From Acidobacteriaceae bacterium (GTDB taxonomy: Bacteria > Acidobacteriota > Terriglobia > Bryobacterales > Bryobacteraceae), in the NCBI GenBank assembly GCA_903970405.1, contig CAJCIT010000181.1, forward strand, positions 1-40,385: a stretch of DNA of 40,385 nt, in the 5' to 3' direction. The translations under genes and the position numbers were made by a program. The notes beneath the pieces are model-generated. The model did no database searches, had not been told where the DNA came from, and saw nothing but the letters and a program-made list of their open reading frames with translations. How positions within the stretch are numbered: the first letter of the stretch is position 1; every line of letters begins with the position of its first letter. This document shows, one piece after another, positions 34,002-40,385 of this stretch.

Positions 34002-34026
34002 TCGAGAACTCAGTTTGAGTTCTCGA
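34002..34026. promoter_or_regulatory. 25-bp palindrome before the 33615-33986 gene
   Basis: TCGAGAACTCA-GTT-TGAGTTCTCGA, a perfect 11-bp inverted repeat with a three-base centre. It lies 16 bp upstream of the ATG, between the first and second genes of the cluster. It could be an operator or an RNA hairpin that limits reading into the second gene. Confidence 0.6.
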
Positions 34027-34100
34027 ATACGCCGAGCGGGAACGCCGCCATGAAACGGGCGATCTGAGGCGGGGCGATCTGACGCGTCAGGCGGGTAAGG

Positions 34101-34301
34101 CTACTCCGCCTTGGCCTTGATCGGCCGGTGCCCAGGGTACAGTTGGCGCAGAAGATCCAGGGCGCCCTTTCGTGTTCCGCTTGCTCCTGCGTCGTTGACG
34201 CTAAAGCCCGACTTACGCTTCAGAAGAGTGGGCAGTTGTTCCGGTTCCGTCTGCCAGACGGCGGGCACTCCAGCCTTTTCGACCACGTAAAACTTGGACA
34301 T
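34101..34301 (-). CDS. Small unrecognised protein, first gene of the cluster
   Basis: A 66-residue protein from an ATG at 34301 (MSKFYVVEKAGVPAVWQTEP) with AAGGAAGG about ten bases upstream. It ends in a basic tail (GHRPIKAKAE). The frame is open to a TTG at 34385, which would add 28 residues. A good promoter (34404-34432) faces it. There is no membrane segment or known motif. Confidence 0.55.
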   Translation of the reverse strand: MSKFYVVEKAGVPAVWQTEPEQLPTLLKRKSGFSVNDAGASGTRKGALDLLRQLYPGHRPIKAKAE

Positions 34302-34403
34302 TGCGGCCTGACCTTCCTTATGAAAGCTAGCTAAGAGAACGGTCCGGAAATCCTGCTTAGCACAGAACACCCGAAGGGCGAGCAAGAGCGCTTCGCCAGC
34401 TTA

Positions 34404-34432
34404 AGAATAACGCTTTATTGCCTTGTTGTCAA
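34404..34432 (-). promoter_or_regulatory. Sigma-70-type promoter for the small-gene cluster
   Basis: On the minus strand TTGACA (34432-34427) and TATTCT (34409-34404) are separated by exactly 17 bases. It points toward the gene starting at 34301. This is the best housekeeping-type promoter I found in the window. Confidence 0.65.
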
Positions 34433-34510
34433 TGAAATAAGACCCACGGGGCCGGTGCAAAAGGCCAGTAACTGAGGACTAAATTACAGCGCCCACTTTA
34501 GCTTGTAGGG

Positions 34511-34532
34511 CCGGCCGTCAGCCGAAGGCCGG
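34511..34532. repeat. Short GC palindrome, possibly related to repeat family 2
   Basis: CCGGCC...GGCCGG, with GCTTGTAGGG before it, lies in the gap between the small-gene promoter and the radical SAM gene. The 'GTAGGG' flank recalls the complement of the 'CCCTAC' flank at 3194. The relationship is uncertain. Confidence 0.35.
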
Positions 34533-34591
34533 TTAAACAAGCGGCCCAGGATTCCATTCTGTCCCAAACAAATCGGTCAGACTGGAAGTAA

Positions 34592-35704
34592 ATGAAGCTG
34601 ACCAAACGCGTTCATCGAAAGTTCCGGGAGACGCGAATGTTCGTGCGGGCCATGCAGTCTGCCTCACACCCCATTCTTGCCCAGATCGTGCCGACCCGGC
34701 GCTGCAACCTCGACTGCGGCTATTGCAATGAGTACGACAAAACCTCCTCGCCCGTACCGCTCGAAACTATGCTGCGGCGCATCGATCGCCTGGCCGAACT
34801 TGGTACAACCATCATCACTCTCAGCGGGGGCGAGCCCACCCTCCATCCCGATCTCGATACGATCATCCGCCGGATACGCTCAAGCGGCGCCATTGCCACG
34901 CTGATCACCAACGGGCTGCTTCTGACGCCAGACCGGATACGAGCCCTAAATCGCGCGGGCCTCGATTATCTCCAGATCAGCATCGACAACCTTGTCCCGG
35001 ACGACGTTTCGAAAAAGAGCCTGCGCGTGCTCGATCAGAAGTTACAGTGGCTCGCGAAGGGGGCTGAATTCGGGGTCACCATCAACTCAGTCCTGGGCGC
35101 GAGCGTTCGCAATCCCGAGGACGCCATTACCATCGGGCGCCGCGCGCGCGAACTCGGCTTTACCAGCACGGTGGGCATACTGCATGACAACGGCGGGCAG
35201 CTTCAGCCTTTGGAAACTAACCAGCGTGGAGCTTATGAGCGGTTCCGGCGCCTGGGAACGGCTCTCTTCTCGTTCGCGCACTTCGATCACTTCCAGGAAA
35301 ACATCGGGCGGGGTCTGCCAAACGATTGGCATTGCCGCGCCGGCGGCCGCTTTCTCTACATCTGCGAGGAGGGGCTGGTGCATTACTGTTCCCAGCAACG
35401 CGGACGGCCCGGCGTTCCGCTTGAAACCTATACCGTCGCCGACATTCGACGCGAGGCCGCGAAGCCAAAGGGCTGCGCGCCATTCTGCACCATTTCGTGT
35501 GTCCATCAGACCGCCATGCTGGATGAGTTTCGTGAGCGGCCGCAGCAGACGCTGACCGGAATCCTGGACCGGCGGCGCGCACTGGATCCCGATTTTCGTG
35601 CCCCGGCCGCCGTCAATGTCCTTTCCTGGCTCTTTCTTGAACCGCGCCGCCGCGACTTCTTCGGCAACTTGATCGTCAGAGCATTTCGATTGAAGCGGTC
35701 CTGA
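34592..35704 (+). CDS. Radical SAM protein with SPASM-like C-terminus
   Basis: A 370-residue enzyme that should bind a [4Fe-4S] cluster and cleave S-adenosylmethionine. The radical SAM cluster motif is C38-x3-C42-x2-C45 in RRCNLDCGYCNEYDK, with GGEPTLHPDL (79-88) after it. The C-terminal part has six more cysteines, C248, C258, C266, C295, C299 and C303 (WHCRAG, YICEEGLVHYC, GCAPFCTISC), the spacing of a SPASM or twitch domain with auxiliary clusters. SPASM proteins modify peptides (for example PqqE) or proteins such as sulfatases. GGAAG precedes the ATG. A cytochrome c and a PQQ dehydrogenase follow on the same strand. Its substrate is unknown. Confidence 0.85.
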   Translation: MKLTKRVHRKFRETRMFVRAMQSASHPILAQIVPTRRCNLDCGYCNEYDKTSSPVPLETMLRRIDRLAELGTTIITLSGGEPTLHPDLDTIIRRIRSSGAIATLITNGLLLTPDRIRALNRAGLDYLQISIDNLVPDDVSKKSLRVLDQKLQWLAKGAEFGVTINSVLGASVRNPEDAITIGRRARELGFTSTVGILHDNGGQLQPLETNQRGAYERFRRLGTALFSFAHFDHFQENIGRGLPNDWHCRAGGRFLYICEEGLVHYCSQQRGRPGVPLETYTVADIRREAAKPKGCAPFCTISCVHQTAMLDEFRERPQQTLTGILDRRRALDPDFRAPAAVNVLSWLFLEPRRRDFFGNLIVRAFRLKRS

Positions 35705-35739
35705 TCGCTGGCGAAGAGCGAGATGCGAACATAGCTCTA

Positions 35740-36684
35740 ATGGTGAGAATGAGAACGTGGTTTAATTGCCCCCTCGTCGTCGCGGCAGCGCTGGGACTCT
35801 CCATTGCCGCGGCAGTCCCCGCCGGCGCACAGCAGACGACGCCCGCTCAGACTCCGCCGGCTGGAACCACCGCTTCTCCTCCGCCGCAAAGCGCTCCCGC
35901 TCCTGCCTTTCCGCGACGCGTAGGCGGGTTCGTTCCTGGCCAGAAGCGGCCGCCGGGTGACCCAGCGCAAATCGCGCGCGGTAAAACGCTTTACGCTATT
36001 AATTGCCAGGGCTGTCACGGCCCGGACCTGCGCGGCGGCGACTTGGGCGGACCGAACCTCCTTCGTTCGCAGATCGCATTGACCGATCAGGATGGTGAGA
36101 ACATTGTGCCCATCATCCAGGGCAGCCGTCAGAATAACGGAATGCCCGCCATTCCCGTCAGTCCCGAAGACGCGAAGGCGATCGCGGCCTATGTCCGTAG
36201 CGTGGTTGGCATGATTGGCGTCCAGGGCACTCCGCCCTCTCTCGGGAAGGAGGCGCCCAGCATCCTTGTCGGCAATGCCTCTGAAGGCAAGGCCTTCTTT
36301 GAGGCGAAGTGCGTCGCCTGCCACTCGGCAAGCGGCGATTTGCACGGCATCGCCACCAGAATCCCCGATCCCCGCCGGCTTCAGACCATCTGGGTGGAAG
36401 GCGGCCGTGGCTTTGGACTAACGCCGGGCGTTCCCAACCGGCGGACCGTCACGGCTACCGTCACCCTCCCCTCCGGCGAAACCGTGGAAGGCCCGCTGAT
36501 CCACATTGACGACTTCCTGGTCACCGTTCAAATCGCCGATGGAACATCGCGCAGTTTCCGGCGCGATGGCGATGCGCCGAAGGTCGCGGTTCATGATCCG
36601 CTGAAGGCGCACCGCGACCTCTGGTCTCACTACGCCGACAAAGACATTCACGACGTAACCGCCTATCTGGTGACCTTGAAATGA
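35740..36684 (+). CDS. Periplasmic diheme cytochrome c
   Basis: A 314-residue exported cytochrome. A signal peptide (PLVVAAALGLSIAAAVPAGAQ) is followed by a Pro/Thr-rich linker. Two class I heme-binding sites follow: C89-Q-G-C-H93 with NGMPAI as likely Met ligand, and C191-V-A-C-H195. The C-terminal 90 residues (TVTATVTLPSGETVEGPLIH) form a beta-rich part seen in similar proteins, ending DIHDVTAYLVTLK. It probably takes electrons from the PQQ dehydrogenase, whose ATG overlaps this gene's stop. The start is ATG 35740 or 35749. Confidence 0.88.
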   Translation: MVRMRTWFNCPLVVAAALGLSIAAAVPAGAQQTTPAQTPPAGTTASPPPQSAPAPAFPRRVGGFVPGQKRPPGDPAQIARGKTLYAINCQGCHGPDLRGGDLGGPNLLRSQIALTDQDGENIVPIIQGSRQNNGMPAIPVSPEDAKAIAAYVRSVVGMIGVQGTPPSLGKEAPSILVGNASEGKAFFEAKCVACHSASGDLHGIATRIPDPRRLQTIWVEGGRGFGLTPGVPNRRTVTATVTLPSGETVEGPLIHIDDFLVTVQIADGTSRSFRRDGDAPKVAVHDPLKAHRDLWSHYADKDIHDVTAYLVTLK

Positions 36685-38363
36685 TGCTGAAGAATGCTCT
36701 ATTCGCCGCGCCGCTCTTACTCGCGCCTTGTCTCTTAGTGGCCCAGGGTAACGGATTAGCTCCGGCCGACCTCCTCAAACCGCTCAGCGACTCATGGCCG
36801 ACCTACAACGGTGATTACTCGGGCAAGCGTTACAGCGCCCTCAAACAGGTGAATCGAACCACCGTCAAGCACCTCACGCTGGCCTGGGTGACCCAGGTCC
36901 ACCCCGGTACCGATGACACCGGAAGCAGCAGCTTCAGACGCCGCGGCGCAGGTCCGAAGCTCATTATCGGAGGCGAGGGGCCCGGCGATATCTCGATTCG
37001 TGGCGGCACCATCAAGGCTTCGGCCCTCGAAGTGAACGGCACCCTCTACTTCACGATGCCCGATAATGCCTGGGCCGTGGATGCCCGCGATGGCCGCGAA
37101 CTTTGGCACTTCTTTTGGAAGACGAAAGGCGGCACGCACATCGGCAACCGCGGGCTTGGCATGTGGAACAACTACCTGTTCATGGAGACGCCCGACGATT
37201 ACCTGGTCTCGCTTGACGCCAAGACCGGAAAGGAACGCTGGCACAAAACGATCGCGAGTTTGGATGAGGGCTACTTTTCAACGCCCGCGCCCGTCGTCAT
37301 CGGGAATCACGTCCTGGTGGGATCCGGCAATGACATTGACGCCCCCGGTTTTCTACAATCCTTCGACCCCGAGACAGGAGCGCTCCAATGGAAGCACTAT
37401 ACAGTCCCCATGGAGAAAGGGGATCCGGGGCTCGACACCTGGGCAAGCCTGGACGCCGCCCGGCATGGCGGCGCGCAAACGTGGATCCCTGGCGCCTACG
37501 ATCCTGAAACGCATCTTTATATCTTCGGCACCGGCAATCCGACGCCGGCCTTTACAACCGGCACGCGCGGCGAAGGCGTCAACCTTTTCACTTGTACCCT
37601 CATCGCCTTGAACGTCGACACCGGCAAGATGGCCTGGTATTACCAGACTTCGCCGCACGACATGCACGATTACGATTCGGCGCAGACGCCGGTGCTTGTG
37701 GACGCCATGTTCAACGGCAAAATGCGAAAGCTGGCTCTTACAGCGAGCCGTAATGGATACTATTTCACGCTGGATCGAGTTACCGGCGAGCATCTTGTCA
37801 CCACTAAGTGGGGCTCGTTTACTAACTGGGCCAATGGCTTGAATCAACTCGGCGGTCCCAAGCACGATCCCGGAAAGGACGCCACCGTTCCTGGCTCGCT
37901 GGTATCGCCGGGTTCCGATGGCACAGTGAACTGGGAGCCGCCGGCTTATTCTCCGCAAACCGGCCTCTTCTATGTTTCCGAGCACAACAGCTTTTCGCTC
38001 TTCTACTTACTCGACGTGGACCCGCGCGGCTCCATGGGCTTAGGCGGTAAGGAAGAAGACGAACTCGGATCGGGCGGCACTTACCTCACCGCAATCGATT
38101 ACAACACTGGAAAAGTGGCCTGGCGCCATCCCTACTACTCGGATGGGGGCGGCGGTGGCGGCCTGTTGGCCACGGCGGGGGGCCTCCTCTTCGCCGGCGA
38201 TGGCGGGGGCAGCCTTGTGGCGCACGACGCCGCCACAGGAAAGCCGATTTGGAACACGCGCATCGGAGACGTCACCAATGCTCCGCAGACTTACATGCTC
38301 GATGGCCATCAGTACGTAATCGCCGCCACCGGCGACAAAGTCTGGTCATTCATGCTCTACTGA
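36681..38363 (+). CDS. PQQ-dependent alcohol dehydrogenase-like quinoprotein
   Basis: A 560-residue exported eight-bladed beta-propeller. The signal peptide is MMLKNALFAAPLLLAPCLLVAQ. The start of the propeller is SWPTYNGDYSGKRYSALKQV. Repeated tryptophan-docking motifs include DARDGRELWHF, DAKTGKERWHK, ETGALQWKHY, NVDTGKMAWYY and DAATGKPIWNTRIG. The active-site segment PHDMHDYDSAQTPVL has the aspartate typical of this family. There is no heme domain, so the adjacent cytochrome c is the likely acceptor. The substrate is unknown. The stop is followed by the next ATG after one base, suggesting coupling. Confidence 0.9.
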   Translation: MMLKNALFAAPLLLAPCLLVAQGNGLAPADLLKPLSDSWPTYNGDYSGKRYSALKQVNRTTVKHLTLAWVTQVHPGTDDTGSSSFRRRGAGPKLIIGGEGPGDISIRGGTIKASALEVNGTLYFTMPDNAWAVDARDGRELWHFFWKTKGGTHIGNRGLGMWNNYLFMETPDDYLVSLDAKTGKERWHKTIASLDEGYFSTPAPVVIGNHVLVGSGNDIDAPGFLQSFDPETGALQWKHYTVPMEKGDPGLDTWASLDAARHGGAQTWIPGAYDPETHLYIFGTGNPTPAFTTGTRGEGVNLFTCTLIALNVDTGKMAWYYQTSPHDMHDYDSAQTPVLVDAMFNGKMRKLALTASRNGYYFTLDRVTGEHLVTTKWGSFTNWANGLNQLGGPKHDPGKDATVPGSLVSPGSDGTVNWEPPAYSPQTGLFYVSEHNSFSLFYLLDVDPRGSMGLGGKEEDELGSGGTYLTAIDYNTGKVAWRHPYYSDGGGGGGLLATAGGLLFAGDGGGSLVAHDAATGKPIWNTRIGDVTNAPQTYMLDGHQYVIAATGDKVWSFMLY

Positions 38364-38364
38364 G

Positions 38365-39327
38365 ATGCGATTGACCACTCCCAGCCGGCGTGGCGACCGC
38401 GGCGACGGAACTGTGGACCGGCGCGGCTTTCTTGGACTCGCAGCGGCGGGCGCTCTTTTCTCCGCCACTCGTGCCTTCAGTTCTCCTGCCGCCGAACCGG
38501 CAATCGATTTCCCCACTGCGCCGCGCGACCGTTTAGCCGTCGCCTCTTACCCGTTTCGCAAGGACTTCATGCCACCCGGTGGAACCATGAAGCTGCTCGA
38601 TTTCCCCCGAATGGTGGTGGAACGTTTTCAGGTGAAAGGAATCGAACCGCTGGATCAGCACTTCCCCTCCACCGATGCCGCCTATGTCGAGAACTTCCGG
38701 AAGGCGCTCGACTCTGCGGGAACGCACGTTGTCAACATCCCGGTCGGCCAGGTGCACGGGAGTTTTTACGATACCGACGACGCACGACGGAATCTGGCCA
38801 TCGCCACGTCAAAGCATTGGGTGGATGTCGCCGTCGCTTTGGGCTCACCCGGCATTCGGGTCCATTTGCGAGGCGTGAAGGGTGTACAGCCGGACGCCGC
38901 ATTGGCCTCCGCCAGCCTGCGCGAAGTGGCCGAGTACGGCCAGCGAAAGCAGATAGTGGTCAACCTCGAAAATGACGACCCATCGAGTGAAGATGCTTTC
39001 TTTCTGGTGGAAGTGATTGAACGCGCAAAGACCCCGTGGCTTCGCGCGTTGCCTGACTTCTGCAACTCCATGCTCCTGGACAAGGGCGCGGACTATAACT
39101 ACCGCGCGGTCACAGCCATGTTCCAGCATGCCTGCACCATCAGCCACGTCAAGGAAATTGAGACCGACAAAGGCAACCTCTTTCGTGTGAACTTAGAGAA
39201 GACTTTCGCCATCGCGAAGCAAGCTGGATATAAGGGCTACTTCTCGATGGAATGGGATTCAGACGGCGATCCGTATGAAGGGACGGAACACCTGATTGCG
39301 GAGTCGTTGAAGGCCTTGTCCGGTTAG
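38365..39327 (+). CDS. Tat-exported sugar-phosphate isomerase/epimerase-like TIM barrel protein
   Basis: A 320-residue protein with a twin-arginine signal (DRRGFLGLAAAGALFSATRA). The body is a xylose-isomerase-like TIM barrel: RLAVASYPFRKDF, PGIRVHLRGVKG, VVNLENDDPSSEDAFFLVEV and a late GYFSMEWDSDGDPYEGTEHL. Acidic residues in LENDD and SMEWDSDG fit the metal site of the family. The reaction is unknown. It ends the radical SAM-cytochrome-PQQ dehydrogenase run and is probably translated with them. Confidence 0.8.
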   Translation: MRLTTPSRRGDRGDGTVDRRGFLGLAAAGALFSATRAFSSPAAEPAIDFPTAPRDRLAVASYPFRKDFMPPGGTMKLLDFPRMVVERFQVKGIEPLDQHFPSTDAAYVENFRKALDSAGTHVVNIPVGQVHGSFYDTDDARRNLAIATSKHWVDVAVALGSPGIRVHLRGVKGVQPDAALASASLREVAEYGQRKQIVVNLENDDPSSEDAFFLVEVIERAKTPWLRALPDFCNSMLLDKGADYNYRAVTAMFQHACTISHVKEIETDKGNLFRVNLEKTFAIAKQAGYKGYFSMEWDSDGDPYEGTEHLIAESLKALSG

Positions 39328-39346
39328 ACTCTAGGCCATTGGGTGG

Positions 39347-39364
39347 CACAGACTTCAGTCTGTG
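39347..39364. repeat. Palindrome, repeat family 2, copy C
   Basis: CACAGACT-TC-AGTCTGTG, preceded by GTGG and followed by G. It equals the palindrome at 25504-25521 except for one base pair changed on both arms and one loop base. Confidence 0.65.
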
Positions 39365-39551
39365 GTTCGGAAATGTTGGTCATCTCCGGCGCCACGGCCT
39401 TCGCCTAAACCCTGTATTCCTAATCTTCGGAATATACCCGCGCTTCCGGAGACTTCGTCAGGCTGCAAGGCTGCTCCTGTTCCTTCACGCACCCGCGCTT
39501 CGTGCACTTCGCCGTGAATGGTAAGCCCGTTCTCCTCAATGATTTCCCAAG

Positions 39552-39576
39552 AAAGGGGACAGACCCCTTTGGCGCG
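39552..39576. repeat. Hairpin with GGCGCG tail, direct repeat copy 1
   Basis: AAAGGGG-ACAGA-CCCCTTT followed by GGCGCG. A copy lacking one G lies at 39721-39744. The sequence between 39365 and 39805 otherwise contains no gene I can support. From memory, GGGGACAGACCCC-type repeats occur in many bacterial genomes, sometimes near small transposases; none is seen here. Confidence 0.65.
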
Positions 39577-39720
39577 ACAGGCCCTTTGGCAGACAATCAA
39601 AAGCGGTCGCTGAGGGCGGCAGAGATTCTCTGAGGCTGATATTCAAACGGAGCCGTTCAAGCGTCTCTCGGGCGATTCTCAGAAACAGGTAAACCCCGCC
39701 GTATCATAAATTTTGGAGGA

Positions 39721-39744
39721 AAAGGGACAGACCCCTTTGGCGCG
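39721..39744. repeat. Hairpin with GGCGCG tail, direct repeat copy 2
   Basis: AAAGGG-ACAGAC-CCCTTT with GGCGCG, the same unit as at 39552-39576 with one G missing. The distance between copies is 169 bp. Confidence 0.65.
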
Positions 39745-39805
39745 GGACTTTATGAAATTTGCTACTCTCGGCCGTGCAGTTCAGGGCTAAGCCCGAAGGA
39801 AAGTC

Positions 39806-40385
39806 ATGGATGCGCTGGAAGAATCCACCAGAAACAAGATTTTGCAGGAAGAAAAATATCGCGCGGAAGTCAGGGCTCAGCTTCAGCAAACGGAGACCAA
39901 GGACAAAAAGAGGCCAATAATGGCTTTCCTCAATAGCAGCTTTGGGTTGTGGGCCCTCTCAGCTCTGTTCATCACCGGGGCGGGGAGCCTTTATACACAA
40001 TGGCACGCCAGTCAACAGGAGTCACAGAAGAAGCAAGAGCAAGAACGGTCGGAGTCGAAGGCGCAGGCCTCTCTTCATCACCGGATGGAGATGGAAGTAT
40101 CCCACCGCATGAGCGAAACGCTGATCAGGCTGTCAGACATATCGGAAACAAACAATCATCATCAGCTCCGAAAAGGACGCACGCCGGACGAGGTGAAGCA
40201 GATTCTTGATGATTTTGCGACCGGAACAGGTGCGAAACTCAGCCCTCTGTACTCCGACCTAGCAAACCAGAGTGCATTGGCCATGGTGACGGAACTCAGC
40301 GAACTGCCTGGCTTAAACTCCCGAGGGCTGCGAAAAGCAGTCGGTGATCTTAGCGGCTTGTCCGTGTTATTGGAGGTGGCGGGCG
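39806..40385 (+). CDS. Membrane-anchored coiled-coil protein, cut by the right edge
   Basis: A frame open from an ATG at 39806 to the window end (193 codons), with GAAGGAAA upstream. It starts MDALEESTRNKILQEEKYRA with a charged helical N-terminus. One membrane segment follows at about residues 48-64 (LWALSALFITGAGSLYT), then a long Gln/Glu/Lys-rich probable coiled coil (QQESQKKQEQERSESKAQAS). A helical region continues to LSGLSVLLEVAG. I do not recognise a family. The lower-GC codons and high Gln/Lys content differ from the neighbours, which may point to acquired DNA. Confidence 0.6.
   Translation, partial: MDALEESTRNKILQEEKYRAEVRAQLQQTETKDKKRPIMAFLNSSFGLWALSALFITGAGSLYTQWHASQQESQKKQEQERSESKAQASLHHRMEMEVSHRMSETLIRLSDISETNNHHQLRKGRTPDEVKQILDDFATGTGAKLSPLYSDLANQSALAMVTELSELPGLNSRGLRKAVGDLSGLSVLLEVAG

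Noticed and set aside
39355-39600. 81-codon frame on the minus strand in the last gap
   Set aside because: It includes the GGGGACAGACCCC hairpin and part of the family 2 palindrome region; no start signal or family was found, so I treat it as non-coding.
1-40385. CRISPR array, rRNA, intact insertion sequence or integrase
   Set aside because: No regularly spaced direct repeats, rRNA sequence or transposase/integrase motifs were seen; the repeats present are short palindromes.

Overview
The window looks like one contiguous piece of a chromosome from a GC-rich (about 60%), free-living, respiring Gram-negative-type bacterium. Envelope-type genes (TolC/RND efflux, Spy-like periplasmic proteins, Tat-exported enzymes), a chromosomal parAB locus with parS sites, a three-gene diheme succinate dehydrogenase, a PQQ dehydrogenase with its own cytochrome c, a GH88 hydrolase and many small palindromic repeats suggest Acidobacteriota, probably Bryobacterales/Solibacteraceae. 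This placement is inferred from gene style and was not computed.

Layout. 1-255: start of cysD, cut by the left edge. 256-944: no intact gene, but two inverted, decayed copies of one gene fragment around a palindromic repeat. 945-2416: divergent CDGSH protein and GH88 hydrolase. 2635-4728: two Spy-like periplasmic proteins enclosing an ECF sigma factor and a zinc-finger anti-sigma factor. 4717-6410: secreted esterase and AlkB. 6639-6715: tRNA(CAU). 6720-10863: parB, parA, a 504-bp gap with two parS sites, and mnmG, the order of a chromosomal partition locus but without rsmG. 10922-12178: purD. 12382-12684: remnant of a sugar epimerase. 12691-13818: secreted RidA-like protein. 13921-17404: vitamin B6 unit pdxR-pdxS-pdxT plus a small phosphatase. 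17468-18400: EamA transporter. 18698-25473: CzcCBA-type metal efflux operon with accessory genes at both ends. 25600-28668: queA, tsaD and a cysteine-free Mrp/SalA-type ATPase. 28896-32372: sdhCAB. 32549-33007: DinB-like protein. 33288-34301: three small unrecognised genes behind a good promoter, with a 25-bp palindrome between the first two. 34592-39327: radical SAM/SPASM protein, diheme cytochrome c, PQQ dehydrogenase and Tat-exported isomerase-like protein, tightly packed. 39806-end: membrane-anchored coiled-coil protein cut by the right edge.

How the genes work together. parA, parB and parS segregate the chromosome. MnmG, QueA, TsaD and the tRNA belong to translation and tRNA modification. 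The pdx genes make pyridoxal phosphate under a PLP-sensing regulator. The czc-like genes form a tripartite pump whose signature motif points to divalent metals. The sdh genes link the TCA cycle to quinone. The PQQ dehydrogenase probably passes electrons to the cytochrome c encoded just before it. Between genes lie at least three families of short palindromic repeats, and some copies differ by compensatory base changes. The least explained parts are the three-gene cluster at 33288-34301, the radical SAM protein beside the PQQ dehydrogenase, and the repeat families.
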